NCBI RefSeq assembly: GCF_013408445.1
Contig: NZ_JACBZL010000001.1
Span: forward strand, 1,860,001-1,924,000
Reading direction: 5' to 3'
DNA length: 64,000 nt
Source: Corynebacterium tuberculostearicum
Lineage (GTDB): Bacteria; Actinomycetota; Actinomycetes; Mycobacteriales; Mycobacteriaceae
The notes under the pieces were generated by a model. It was not told where the DNA came from. It ran no database searches and saw nothing but the letters and a program-made list of their open reading frames with translations. Shown in pieces: positions 16,409-25,740 of this stretch. Within the stretch, counting starts at the first letter, position 1. The number at the start of each line of letters is the position of its first letter. The position numbers and the translations under genes were made by a program.

Positions 16409-17524
16409 GCGGCCTAGCTCCAGCGGTTGGCGCAGGAGCTGGTCGGTGGCCACGGTGCGGGCTACCGCGCGGACAATCTCCTTATGGCTGGGGATCATGC
16501 GCAGCTGCAACTCATCGCCTGCGGAGGCGCGGACGGTGGCGGCGAATTGCTTGGGGGCCTTCGGGTCGTCGGTAAACGCGCCGCCGGCGATAACCACGGT
16601 GGCCGGGGAGTGGGCCTTGACCAGCTCCGCGGTGATGGCGCCCAACTGGCGGGCGCGCTCGTCCAAAATGGCGCGGACGGCGGGGTGGGAGTCGGCTACC
16701 TGGGCGGCGTCGGCAAGCGAGGCTACCTCCACGCCCTCGTGGCGTATCGCCTCCAGGATGTGCTGGGTGGCCAGCAGGTGCTCGGAGGCGCCGTGGCCCA
16801 GGAGCTCGGAGTGCGTTGCAGGCACGGGAATAATGGGGCTGACCTCGTCCTCTACGGAGAGGGCGGAGCCGATGGAATCGTCTGCGAAGAGGACCAGGAC
16901 GCGCTCGCTGGCGCCAATCTCGGCCGCCTGGGTTTCGGAGCCGAGGATGGCCGGGATGGCGGAGGAGACCACCACGGGCACGCCGAACTGGAAGCGCAGG
17001 CGCTCGGTAATGTCCACGCCGTGCCAATTGAGGTTTTCCGCGGTGACCAGGCCGTTATCATCCACGGTGCCGGAGGTGGTCACGCCGAGGGAGACCAGGC
17101 GGTGGTTCAGGTTGGTCATCATGCGGTTGATGCCGGCCATGATGTGCTCGAGGAAGTCATCTTCGCTGAGGTTAGCCACCGGGGTGGTCAATTCCTCTTC
17201 GCTCAGCGTGCGGCCCTTGATGTCATAGAGGCCGATGTAGGTCTGTTTGGTGCCCACGGAAATGCCGCCGAGTGCCCAGTCATTATCGGCCGCCTCAAGC
17301 GGCACGGTGGGCCGGCCGCGCCCGCGGGACTGGGTGAGGTCGGTGCGTTCCTGGATGAGGCCCGCGTTGAGTAGGGAAGTAGTAGCGCGCGTGATGGTGG
17401 GCTGGGAAAGTCCGGTGGCTTCCACCAGCTCGCTCCGGGTGATGATCGGGTTCAGGCGCACCAAATGAAGGCACTTTGCGGCCGGTGTGCGGGGACGCGT
17501 GAACACTGGGCCAGGTTTGATCAT
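16391..17524 (-). CDS. ROK-family transcriptional regulator
   Basis: A 377-residue regulator with an N-terminal winged helix (SELVEATGLSQPTITRATTSLLNAG, residues about 30-55) and a C-terminal sugar-kinase-like ROK domain. The kinase part is poorly conserved: the usual ROK zinc motif with closely spaced Cys is absent, so it is likely a pure regulator sensing a sugar or phosphosugar. TATACT lies exactly 7 bases before the ATG, a textbook leaderless start. Its target is not clear; no sugar operon is adjacent. Confidence 0.88.
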   Translation of the reverse strand: MIKPGPVFTRPRTPAAKCLHLVRLNPIITRSELVEATGLSQPTITRATTSLLNAGLIQERTDLTQSRGRGRPTVPLEAADNDWALGGISVGTKQTYIGLYDIKGRTLSEEELTTPVANLSEDDFLEHIMAGINRMMTNLNHRLVSLGVTTSGTVDDNGLVTAENLNWHGVDITERLRFQFGVPVVVSSAIPAILGSETQAAEIGASERVLVLFADDSIGSALSVEDEVSPIIPVPATHSELLGHGASEHLLATQHILEAIRHEGVEVASLADAAQVADSHPAVRAILDERARQLGAITAELVKAHSPATVVIAGGAFTDDPKAPKQFAATVRASAGDELQLRMIPSHKEIVRAVARTVATDQLLRQPLELGRSLQCA

Positions 17525-17531
17525 AAAAAGA

Positions 17532-17537
17532 AGTATA
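17532..17537 (-). promoter_or_regulatory. -10 element (TATACT) of leaderless ROK gene
   Basis: On the minus strand TATACT is separated from the ATG at 17524 by exactly 7 bases of T-rich sequence. Confidence 0.6.
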
Positions 17538-17619
17538 AATATTCCAGACTGCTTTGTCTAATCCCGTAAACTCACCATGTACCGAATGGTCTAAAGGTGG
17601 TGGTGGGCGCGCAGATATC

Positions 17620-17625
17620 TATGCT
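17620..17625 (+). promoter_or_regulatory. -10 element (TATGCT) deciding the LOG-protein start
   Basis: TATGCT lies 7 bases before the ATG at 17633 and overlaps the alternative ATG at 17621, which therefore could not be on the transcript. Confidence 0.5.
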
Positions 17626-17632
17626 GGAGAGC

Positions 17633-18202
17633 ATGCAGTCAGTAGCGGTTTATTGTGGTTCAGCAACAGGAAACTCGCCGGCCTATACGCAGGCGGCACA
17701 GGAATTGGGCGCGGAGCTGGCCCGACGCGGCCTGACCCTGGTCTATGGCGGCGGCAATATCGGCCTGATGCGCGAGGTGGCAGAGGCCTGCCTGGCCGCC
17801 GGCGGTACCGTCACCGGCGTGATGCCGCAGTCCCTGGTGGATCTGGAGATTTCCCACCCCGGCCTGACCGCCCTCGAGGTGGTCGGCTCCATGGCCGAGC
17901 GCAAGACCCGGATGGAGCAGCTTGCTGATGCCTATATTTGCCTCCCCGGCGGCGTCGGCACCCTCGAAGAGCTCACCGAGGTGCTCACCTTGCAGCAGCT
18001 GGGCCACATCCGCGGCCCGGTAGGCCTTGTTAATACGGAGGACTTCTGGCGCCCGTTCCACGCCATGTACGCCGCCATGGCCGAGTCCGGCTTCATCTTG
18101 CCGCGTTTTGTCGATGCCTTGGTGATGGAGGAAAAACCGCAGGACATCCTAGATAAATTCAGCGGCTGGAGCTACCCCGGAACAAAGTGGGACAACGATT
18201 AG
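17633..18202 (+). CDS. LOG-family protein (TIGR00730), nucleotide 5'-monophosphate phosphoribohydrolase type
   Basis: A 189-residue Rossmann-like protein. The N-terminal SVAVYCGSATGN, the GGGNIGLMREVAEACLAAGG segment, the MAERKTRM segment and the catalytic PGGVGTLEELTE motif are those of lysine-decarboxylase-like LOG proteins. In plants and actinobacteria these cleave cytokinin-type nucleotides; a role in purine nucleotide hydrolysis is equally possible. Frames starting at 17597 or 17621 are open too, but the start at 17633 is preferred because a -10 element lies 7 bases upstream and it gives the family N-terminus. Confidence 0.88.
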   Translation: MQSVAVYCGSATGNSPAYTQAAQELGAELARRGLTLVYGGGNIGLMREVAEACLAAGGTVTGVMPQSLVDLEISHPGLTALEVVGSMAERKTRMEQLADAYICLPGGVGTLEELTEVLTLQQLGHIRGPVGLVNTEDFWRPFHAMYAAMAESGFILPRFVDALVMEEKPQDILDKFSGWSYPGTKWDND

Positions 18203-18271
18203 TTAACAAGTTCGCAACTTCAGCCCGCCCGGGTGGCCTATAGGCGATACTTAGGGATAGACTTCCTCGTT

Positions 18272-19942
18272 ATGAGTTCTGAGCAGACCGCTAAGCGCCA
18301 GCCCTCTCTACTGGACGCCTCGTGCGATAACTTCGTTCACGACCTAGCCGAGCTTTCCCCCACCGATGCCACCGCGTGGGGCATTGACGGCTACGAGGGC
18401 GAATTGCAGGATTTCTCCCCCGAGTACTTCACCGCCATCGCAGACCGCACCCGCGAAATGGTCGCGGACCTGGATGCCCTGGATGACACCACCGATGAGT
18501 CCGATGATGAGGATGACTTTGATGACGTGGACTATGTCACCGCGGCCGTCCTGCGCGATCGCCTCTGCCTTGATCTCGATCTGCACCACCACGGCGAGGA
18601 TGTGTGTTGCCTGAATAACATCGCCTCCCCGGTGCAGACCATCCGCGATACCCTGCTGCTCATGCCGCAGGACACGGACGAGGACCGCGATGCCATTCGC
18701 TCCCGCCTGTCTAAGGTGAAGACCTCCCTGGCCGGCTACCGCAGCTCCCTGGAAGAGGCGGCCTCCCATGGCATGGTGGCACCGCACCGCCAGATCTCTG
18801 AGGTCATTGTGCAGTGCGAGCGGCTTGCCGACGCCGACTCGATGCTCGAGTCCCTCGGCGTCGACGCCGACTCCGCCGAGGTGCAGCAGGCCAAGGAGGC
18901 CTTTGGCGAGTTCTCCGATTGGCTCTCCAATGACCTGCAGCCCCAGGCACCCACCAAGGACGCCGTGGGCCGCGAGCGCTACGAGCGCTTTTCCAAGCTC
19001 TTTGTGGGCGATGCCGTCAACCTCGACGAGGCCTATGAGTGGGGCCTGGACCAGGTGCGCAGCCTGCGCGCGGAGCAGGAAAAGATCGCCCACGAGCTCT
19101 ACGGCTCTGAGTGCTCGGTGCGCTCGGCGATGCGCAAGCTCAACCATGAGGACCGCTATACCCTGCGTGGCACCGATGCGCTGGTGGAGTGGATGCAGTC
19201 CACCGCCGATGGCGTCATTGCTGAACTCAACGGCAAGGAATTCGATATTCCGGAGGAAGTAGAAGAGATCGAGTGCTGCATCGATCCGGCCGGCACCGGC
19301 GGCATTTTCTACACCCCGCCGAGCGATGATTTCTCCCGCCCGGGCCGCATGTGGTGGTCCGTGCCGGAGGGCCAGGACACCTTCCACACCTGGCAGGAGC
19401 TGACCACCGTCCACCACGAGGGCGTGCCGGGCCACCATCTGCAGCTAGGCTCCGCGCTGGTGCAGGAGGATCTCAACCTGTGGCGCCGCGCGGTGACGTG
19501 GAACTCTGGTCATGGCGAGGGCTGGGCTCTCTACGCCGAACAGCTCATGGCCGAGCTGGGCTACATGGACGATCCGGGCTTCCGCATGGGCATGTTGGAT
19601 GCCCAGCGCCTGCGCGCTGCCCGCGTGGTCGTAGACATCGGATTGCACCTGGGCAAGCAGCTGCCGGATTGCTCTACCTCCGGCACATGGGACAAGGCGC
19701 ACGTGAAGACCTTCATGCGCGAAAACACCGCTATGGATGATGCAAACCTCAACTTTGAGGTCAACCGCTACCTGGGCTGGCCGGGCCAGGCGCCGTCCTA
19801 TGCGCTGGGTCAGCGCCTGTGGCAGGAAACCCGCGCCGAGGCTGAGAAGCAGGGCATGAGCGCGCGCGAGTTCCACTCGGAGGCCCTCGCCTTGGGCTCC
19901 GTGCCGATGTCCGTCCTGCGCGAGGCCGTGCTGGGTAATTAG
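18272..19942 (+). CDS. DUF885-family putative metallopeptidase
   Basis: A 556-residue protein of the DUF885 family. The hallmark VHHEGVPGHHLQLG (HEGxPGHH, zinc-binding HExxH-like) lies near residue 385, and GEGWALYAEQLM supplies the third ligand Glu. This suggests a cytoplasmic zinc peptidase; there is no signal peptide. An acidic run (TDESDDEDDFDD) lies near residue 75. The ATG at 18272 is chosen over 18233 because TAGACT lies 8 bases upstream and the sequence before it is not conserved in character. The stop overlaps that of the convergent gene. Confidence 0.88.
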   Translation: MSSEQTAKRQPSLLDASCDNFVHDLAELSPTDATAWGIDGYEGELQDFSPEYFTAIADRTREMVADLDALDDTTDESDDEDDFDDVDYVTAAVLRDRLCLDLDLHHHGEDVCCLNNIASPVQTIRDTLLLMPQDTDEDRDAIRSRLSKVKTSLAGYRSSLEEAASHGMVAPHRQISEVIVQCERLADADSMLESLGVDADSAEVQQAKEAFGEFSDWLSNDLQPQAPTKDAVGRERYERFSKLFVGDAVNLDEAYEWGLDQVRSLRAEQEKIAHELYGSECSVRSAMRKLNHEDRYTLRGTDALVEWMQSTADGVIAELNGKEFDIPEEVEEIECCIDPAGTGGIFYTPPSDDFSRPGRMWWSVPEGQDTFHTWQELTTVHHEGVPGHHLQLGSALVQEDLNLWRRAVTWNSGHGEGWALYAEQLMAELGYMDDPGFRMGMLDAQRLRAARVVVDIGLHLGKQLPDCSTSGTWDKAHVKTFMRENTAMDDANLNFEVNRYLGWPGQAPSYALGQRLWQETRAEAEKQGMSAREFHSEALALGSVPMSVLREAVLGN

Positions 19943-21030
19943 CGGCGCAGCAGGCGCTTCGCCAGCCGCAGCAGCTGCGGCAGGTAGCCTGCGATGACGA
20001 GCACCGCAATGAGCCGGGTGAGCTGTACCGCGATGACCGCTGGTCCGGCTCCGCCCTCGGCGGAGAGCGCAAGCACCGTCTCGAGCGCGCCGGGGCTCGT
20101 GGCCAGGTAGGCCTCAAAGTAGGTGATGTGCAGCCACTTAGTCAGCGGCCAGGCGGTGGCCGCACAGATGCCGATAATGACCACGATGAAAAGAACCGTG
20201 GCGGGCAATTGCTTGGCAAAGGCCTTGAGCGCGGGCAGCGAAAGCCCGCCGCCGCAAACCCAGCCGATGGATAAGAATGCCATCACTTTGAAGACATAGA
20301 GCGGCTCGAGCGTGTGGCCCTCCGGCAGCACGAAGGAGACCAGCACCGTCAGCAGAAGGGGGCCGAGCACGGCCGTGGCCGGCAGGTGCAGCAGCTTTCC
20401 CAATTTCTCGCCCAGGAAGGCAATGGCAAGAACCAGCGCGATAATCCACCAGGTGGTTTCTCCCTCCACCGTGAGGTCCGCGCCTTTACCGGCCGGGGTA
20501 TCAAGCAGCGCGACGACGGCCGGTAGCGATACCGAGACCACCAATAAGCGCAGGTACTGGGTGAGGGCGACGTAGCGGTAGTCGGCACCGAGTTCGTCGG
20601 CAAGCGCGGGCATCAGCGAGGCACCACCCGGCAGCATGGACAAGATGCCGGTTTCTGAGGACACATCGCGCGGCTGCGCGCGGTGCAACAGCAGGCCACC
20701 GACGATGCCAACCATGATGGTGACAAAAGACATGGTCACGGCCGCGGGCAGGAAACCCACCAGCTGGCCCAGGGGCACGACTGTGAGGGGAAGCGCTGCC
20801 ATCATGCCGATAAAACCGCGGGACATATTATAAAAAGTCCGGTTGACCTGGAGGTCTTCGCCAGTAATGAGAGCCATGGCGCCCGAGGCGATAATGGCCG
20901 CCAGAATCCACGCGGCGGGCACATGCCACAAGTTAAATAGCCAGCCCAAAAGGACAGAGATTGGGACGACGATAGCCCACCGCGCTACGGTGTGGGCATT
21001 AAGTCCACTGCTTTCCTGCTGTGCGGCCAT
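19939..21030 (-). CDS. AbrB-type membrane protein (ammonia monooxygenase-like family)
   Basis: A 363-residue integral membrane protein with about ten helices in two repeats, including GGGLSLPALKAFAKQLP and a late YFEAYLATSPGALETVLAL segment. This matches the membrane AbrB family (PF05145), misleadingly named after a regulator; members are poorly characterised, with some hints of transport. The ATG at 21030 follows GAGGAGG by 6 bases; an upstream TTG at 21045 is rejected because it lies inside that ribosome site. Confidence 0.85.
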   Translation of the reverse strand: MAAQQESSGLNAHTVARWAIVVPISVLLGWLFNLWHVPAAWILAAIIASGAMALITGEDLQVNRTFYNMSRGFIGMMAALPLTVVPLGQLVGFLPAAVTMSFVTIMVGIVGGLLLHRAQPRDVSSETGILSMLPGGASLMPALADELGADYRYVALTQYLRLLVVSVSLPAVVALLDTPAGKGADLTVEGETTWWIIALVLAIAFLGEKLGKLLHLPATAVLGPLLLTVLVSFVLPEGHTLEPLYVFKVMAFLSIGWVCGGGLSLPALKAFAKQLPATVLFIVVIIGICAATAWPLTKWLHITYFEAYLATSPGALETVLALSAEGGAGPAVIAVQLTRLIAVLVIAGYLPQLLRLAKRLLRR

Positions 21031-21148
21031 GCGCGCCCTCCTCAAATTACCTCTGCGACTTGAGTCTAGCGCCCCTTCCTTTCATTACCGCGGGCAGTGG
21101 ATAGGGGCGAGTTATCACAATACATGATTAAAGATTTATGATCGGGGC

Positions 21149-21919
21149 ATGGAAATCGATGTGGCGCAGTGGGTGATTCTCTTCCTCGGTACCGCGACTG
21201 CGGGGTGGATCGATGCGGTCATCGGCGGCGGAGGATTGATCCTCATTCCGCTGCTGCTCGCGGTCCTTCCCAGCCTCGCTCCTGCGGCGGCGTTGGGAAC
21301 CAGCAAGCTGGCCTCGGTAACCGGCACCGGCTCGGCAGCCGTGACCCTTGCGCGCAAGGTGAAGTTGGATAAGGCGGAAATGGCGCGCTTTATCCTCATC
21401 GCGCTGGTTTGTTCTGGACTGGGAGCCAGCGTGGCCTCGAGCCTAGACAAAGACGTCATGCGCCCCATCATCATCGTCCTCATGGTGGCCGTGGGCATTT
21501 TCGTGGCCTTCAAACCAGACTTTGGCAGCAGCGACGCGGCCGGCGTCCGCGGCGGTTGGCGCACCGTGGTGGTCCTCGTGCTCTCCGGCATCTTTTCCTT
21601 CTACGATGGCATCTTTGGGCCCGGCACCGGCATGTTTTTGATCATGGCCTTTACCTCCATCTTTGCGCAGAGCTTCCTGACCTCTGCGGCGATGGCCAAG
21701 GTGGTCAATACCGCCACCAACTTAGGTGCGCTCGTCGTGTTCGCCCTCGGTGGCCACGTGTGGTGGACGCTCGGCATCGTGCTCGCGGTGGCAAATATTG
21801 CCGGCGCGCAGCTGGGCGCGCGCACCGTGTTGGGTGGCGGCGCCAAGTTGATTCGCTACGCGCTGCTCATCTTGGTCGTGGTTATGAGCTGCTACCTGGG
21901 CTGGCAGCAGTGGGGATAA
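21149..21919 (+). CDS. TSUP-family exporter (TauE/SafE)
   Basis: A 256-residue membrane protein with about eight helices. The repeat signature of the family is clear: GWIDAVIGGGGLILIPLLL near the start and FYDGIFGPGTGMFLIMAF in the second half, each with GxGGGL or GPGTG elements. TSUP proteins export sulfite, sulfoacetate or related anions. TATGAT lies 6 bases before the ATG, indicating a leaderless transcript. Confidence 0.9.
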   Translation: MEIDVAQWVILFLGTATAGWIDAVIGGGGLILIPLLLAVLPSLAPAAALGTSKLASVTGTGSAAVTLARKVKLDKAEMARFILIALVCSGLGASVASSLDKDVMRPIIIVLMVAVGIFVAFKPDFGSSDAAGVRGGWRTVVVLVLSGIFSFYDGIFGPGTGMFLIMAFTSIFAQSFLTSAAMAKVVNTATNLGALVVFALGGHVWWTLGIVLAVANIAGAQLGARTVLGGGAKLIRYALLILVVVMSCYLGWQQWG

Positions 21920-24187
21920 CTACATCCGGTTCTTGGTGCGCGCGGTAGCCACGGCATTCCACGGGTCTTCGGGCCACGGGTGCTTGGGGTAGCGGCCGCG
22001 CATATCGGCGCGCACGCCGGCATAGGGGCCGGACCAGAAGCTGGCGAGATCATCGGTCACCGCGAGCGGGCGGCCGGCGGGGGAGAGTAGGTGGAATTGC
22101 ACGCGGTGGCCGCAGTATTCGGGGGATTCGGCCAATCCGAAGCATTCCTGCAGCTTGATATGAACCACGGGGCGATCACCGGACCAGTCGATTCGTGCGT
22201 CCCGGCCGGAGGGCACCGGAAGGCGCTCGGGAGCGAGGTCGTCCAGATGGGTGGCTTCCGGCCAGGGCAGGAGGCGTTGCAGCGCGGGGTACATGTCGAG
22301 CTTGGCGGCGGGAGTTCCCTCCGCGATGCTATGCAGTTCGGGGCCGAGCCATTCGGCGGGATCCGCGGAATCGACATCGGGCCAAGGGGAGCCATAGTGG
22401 GCGTGCAGGTGGCGCAAACGGTCTTTTAAGCTTTGGGCTTTCTCGCTGAAGGTGAAAAGCCCCAAACCTTCCTCGCGGATGCCGGCGGCAAGGGCCTCCT
22501 CGGCCGCGGGGCCGGTGACCTTGACTGGGGTTTCAGAAAGCGTGATGGCGCCCGCGGCCTTGACCTTGACGCCGCGCACGCGGCCATCGCGCAGGAAGGC
22601 GCGGGTTTCTTCGGTGATGCCGATGGTGTCCAGCGCTGCGGTTTCCTCGATGCGGGCGGCCGAGCGGATGATGGCATTACCCGCATTGGACAGGGAGACC
22701 TCCGCGATGGCGAGCCACGGGGAACCAGTGAGGCCCGAGTTATCGAGCAGGCGGGCGCGGGTGCCGCTGGCCAGCAGGTAATCCTCGCCCATGCGCTTGG
22801 CCACCTGCTCGGGAAAGGCGGTGGCGACGACCTCCCCGGGATCGACGGGGCCAAGATCGTCGACCAGGCGGGCGAGCCGCTTGACCTCTTTTTGAGGTGG
22901 GCGGTGACGGGTGAGATTGGGGGTTAAGGGGGCGTCGCCAAGCGAGGCAATGATGGGCGCGGCCTGGCTGCCGTGGTGGAGCAAGGAGGCGCCGAGACGC
23001 GGATCGGTGGGTAGGAGGGCGAGTTCCTGCGTCGCGCCAATGCGCTTGAGGGTCGCCTGCGCGGATGCCAGGGCCTGGGCCGGCGGCGGATCGAGCAACG
23101 GGAAGTCCGGGCCCGCGCCCCAGCAGTCCAAAAACAACGCGGCCTGGGTCAGGTCCGCAGATAGGATCTCCGGGGTGGTATGCGGAGAAAAGTGCTGGTA
23201 ATCATCCTGCGAGTAGCAGCGAATGACGGTGCCAGGTGCCTCACGGCCGGCACGACCAGCGCGCTGATCGGCACTCGATTTTGAGGTAGACACCGTCACC
23301 AACCCGGACATGCCACGCTGCGCATCGCGCCGGGGAACGCGGGAGAGCCCGGCATCGACCACCACGCGCACGCCCGGCACGGTAAGCGAGGACTCCGCGA
23401 TAGAGGTAGCCACGACGATGCGCTGTTCATCGGTATACAGCGCGGCGTCTTGCTCCGCGGTGGTTTGCTTGCCATGCAGGGGAAATACATTATGGCCTGC
23501 TAAGGCATCGCACACGAGGTTGACTTCGCGCACGCCGGGCACAAAGACCAGCGTGGATTCCTGCTGGCGAGCTGCCTGCTTGGCGACGTCCCCGTAAAAC
23601 TCCCTCGTTCCCGCCGCCCTGCCCGGCATGGGGGCGTAGTGGATGTCGAGCGGATGGGTCACCGCCTCGGTCACGTGGACAGGCGCGTCCATAAGCTGGG
23701 AAAAGCGCTGCGCATCCACAGTTGCAGACATGGCGATGACGCGAAAGTCCTCACGCAATTCGGCCAGTTCCAGGCACATGCCTAGCACCAAATCCGTATC
23801 GAGCTGACGCTCGTGAACCTCATCGATGGCAACGGCGGCCACGCCCTCGAGTTCCGGATCCTTCAGCAGGCGGCGCAGCAGCACGCCCGGCGTGACGAAC
23901 TCGACTTCGCTGCCCTTGCGGGACTCGCCCCGGATGGCGAAGCCGACCTTGTCCGGGGTGCCGCTGAGCGTGCTTAAGCGCTGTGCGGCCGCGCGCACGG
24001 CCACACGACGTGGGGCGGTGACGATGACCTTGCCGCGCCCTGCCGCATGATTGGCCAGCGCTGGTGGCACGAGCGTGGTTTTACCCGTACCGGGCGGGGC
24101 CTGGATGACGACGTTTCCGGTGCTAGGCAGCGAATCGATGGTCTCGGCTACGGGCAGTCCCGCGCCGATTCTGGCGAGATCAAACAT
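21920..24187 (-). CDS. hrpB: ATP-dependent helicase HrpB
   Basis: A 755-residue DEAH-type helicase. Motifs in order: Walker A APPGTGKTT (near residue 32), IDEVHERQ (DEVH box), SAT in MSATVD, TSIAESSLTVPGV, and QRAGRAGREAPG. The C-terminal HrpB-specific region includes the GRPLAVTDDLASFW segment and ends with YPKHPWPEDP. Its cellular role is not established in most bacteria. The ATG directly abuts the stop of the acetyltransferase gene, so the two form a coupled operon. Confidence 0.93.
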   Translation of the reverse strand: MFDLARIGAGLPVAETIDSLPSTGNVVIQAPPGTGKTTLVPPALANHAAGRGKVIVTAPRRVAVRAAAQRLSTLSGTPDKVGFAIRGESRKGSEVEFVTPGVLLRRLLKDPELEGVAAVAIDEVHERQLDTDLVLGMCLELAELREDFRVIAMSATVDAQRFSQLMDAPVHVTEAVTHPLDIHYAPMPGRAAGTREFYGDVAKQAARQQESTLVFVPGVREVNLVCDALAGHNVFPLHGKQTTAEQDAALYTDEQRIVVATSIAESSLTVPGVRVVVDAGLSRVPRRDAQRGMSGLVTVSTSKSSADQRAGRAGREAPGTVIRCYSQDDYQHFSPHTTPEILSADLTQAALFLDCWGAGPDFPLLDPPPAQALASAQATLKRIGATQELALLPTDPRLGASLLHHGSQAAPIIASLGDAPLTPNLTRHRPPQKEVKRLARLVDDLGPVDPGEVVATAFPEQVAKRMGEDYLLASGTRARLLDNSGLTGSPWLAIAEVSLSNAGNAIIRSAARIEETAALDTIGITEETRAFLRDGRVRGVKVKAAGAITLSETPVKVTGPAAEEALAAGIREEGLGLFTFSEKAQSLKDRLRHLHAHYGSPWPDVDSADPAEWLGPELHSIAEGTPAAKLDMYPALQRLLPWPEATHLDDLAPERLPVPSGRDARIDWSGDRPVVHIKLQECFGLAESPEYCGHRVQFHLLSPAGRPLAVTDDLASFWSGPYAGVRADMRGRYPKHPWPEDPWNAVATARTKNRM

Positions 24188-24844
24188 TTACTTGGCGGCT
24201 CCAAAACCCTCGACGGGACCGTTGAGATCCTGGCGCTCCCAGGCCTCCTCATTGTCTTCCAGCTTGCGCACCACGCGGCCGGGTGATCCCAGGACCAGCG
24301 AATTATCCGGAATATCGGTGGTAATAAGCGTGCCCGCGCCGACGACGCAGTTCTTTCCAATGGTGATGCCCGGCAGCACGGTGACATTGGCACCGAACCA
24401 GGTGTTGTCCCCGATGGTGATGGGCTTGGCTATCTCCCACCCACCGGCGCGCATCTCATGATCGTTGACCGGATGCCCCACTGTAATCAGGGAGCAATTG
24501 GGGCCCACCATGACGCCATCACCCAGCGTCACCGTGGCCTGGGCCAAGATGGTGGTGCCAAAATTAATGAAGACGCGCTCGCCGCACACTAGATTGCAGC
24601 CATATTCCAAATTCAACGGAACGTGCAGGCCCGGCACCGCAGATTCTTCCGGCAGAATCTCGCGCAGGATGCCCTTGGCACGCTCTGGGTCCGTATTCTG
24701 TAGTTCATTGAGCTGCTTAACCAAGCGGAAAGTGCGTTGATGTTCGTCCTTAGCCTCCGGCATGCTCGGCAGGAACCACTGCCCACCGGTCATCCGCTCC
24801 CATGAGCCGTAGCGTTCCAAGTCCTGCCGCCCCTGTGCATCCAT
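24188..24844 (-). CDS. Sugar O-acetyltransferase, maltose-acetyltransferase type
   Basis: A 218-residue left-handed beta-helix acetyltransferase. The N-terminal maltose-acetyltransferase motif (MTGGQWFLPSMPEAKDEHQR) is followed by hexapeptide repeats with VFINFGTTILAQATVTLGDG, the catalytic His in ITVGHPVND, and GVGAGTLIT-like C-terminal turns. The family acetylates sugars such as maltose or galactosides. The start at 24844 is chosen because TACAAT lies exactly 7 bases upstream; an ATG at 24853 overlaps that -10 element. It precedes hrpB without a gap. Confidence 0.88.
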   Translation of the reverse strand: MDAQGRQDLERYGSWERMTGGQWFLPSMPEAKDEHQRTFRLVKQLNELQNTDPERAKGILREILPEESAVPGLHVPLNLEYGCNLVCGERVFINFGTTILAQATVTLGDGVMVGPNCSLITVGHPVNDHEMRAGGWEIAKPITIGDNTWFGANVTVLPGITIGKNCVVGAGTLITTDIPDNSLVLGSPGRVVRKLEDNEEAWERQDLNGPVEGFGAAK

Positions 24845-24851
24845 GGGTGTC

Positions 24852-24857
24852 ATTGTA
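24852..24857 (-). promoter_or_regulatory. -10 element (TACAAT) of leaderless acetyltransferase gene
   Basis: TACAAT on the minus strand, 7 bases before the ATG at 24844; it decides between two in-frame ATG codons. Confidence 0.55.
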
Positions 24858-24999
24858 GAGGGTGAGGCGCCCCTAGTTTTCTCTAAGTGGTTGGGCCATT
24901 GGGAGTATGCCCAACAAAGTTGATCAGGATGCAACGAACCGTATCCGCTTGGTGGCGGATCGCGGTGAGGTAGACAAGCATTCAATGGAGCTCACATGC

Positions 25000-25740
25000 C
25001 ACGGCGCAGCACCGAAACCGGGAAAACTCTTAGACCGCACCCTGGCACTGGCCACAGAAAGTCGGCCGCAAAGGAGAAATTCCTTAAATACTTTCCCGCG
25101 GGCATAGTTTCCGCGCTCTTGGTAGGAGGAAACCCTCTGGAACATAGTCGCCTGGTCAACCACGCAGATTCCGGTGTTTATGGTGTGCGGCCAATACGGC
25201 ATCCCCTTAGCCAGTGAAAAGTATTGGTATCGGCTCATACAGACTCTGTCATGCCGCTGTGTATGACCGGTGTCTGGTCGCCGCAGGCAGAGGGCGGTCC
25301 ACCTGGCACCACACAGTAAATAAAGAGGAAACGGAGATATGACTCGGCCTTGCCAATGATGAATTCACAGTACCGGGAGCAGGAAACTTGTGGGAAGTGG
25401 ACAATACATATGACAGATGAGGAAAGGAATCGCATACACTGCCTGTTATCCTCGCAAGATTGCAGGCTGGGCACTATCCGGGATGCGATATGCTCTTTAC
25501 CTTGGCCACCACAGCAACTCAACCAAGCCATTATGTAGACCAAGAAAACCGCAGGTCCTCTTCAACATTCGGATCGCGGGAAGCAGTACCTCAGTACTGC
25601 TTACAATGGAAAGCTTGCTGAGCACCGCACCGCCGCTTTTACCGACGGACACCCGGTACCTGAAATGCCACTGCTGTGGCCAATGGTCCGTTGATGCCCC
25701 GATGTACAGCGTCGTTAGCGAAAAAATTCGCGACGTTTGA
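25000..25740 (+). pseudogene. Decayed IS3-family transposase (OrfB) remnant
   Basis: Pieces of one IS3-type integrase can be read in order but in shifting frames and with internal stops. A GVYGVR segment lies near 25173, LWEVDNTY near 25391, GIAYTACYPRKIAGWALS near 25420-25480, LNQAIM near 25518, and LQHSDRGKQYLSTAYNGKLA near 25560-25620. The first two Asp of the DDE triad are recognisable and the Glu region is lost. No intact reading frame or clear inverted repeats remain. The protein cannot be made. It marks the left border of the accessory region. Confidence 0.7.
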
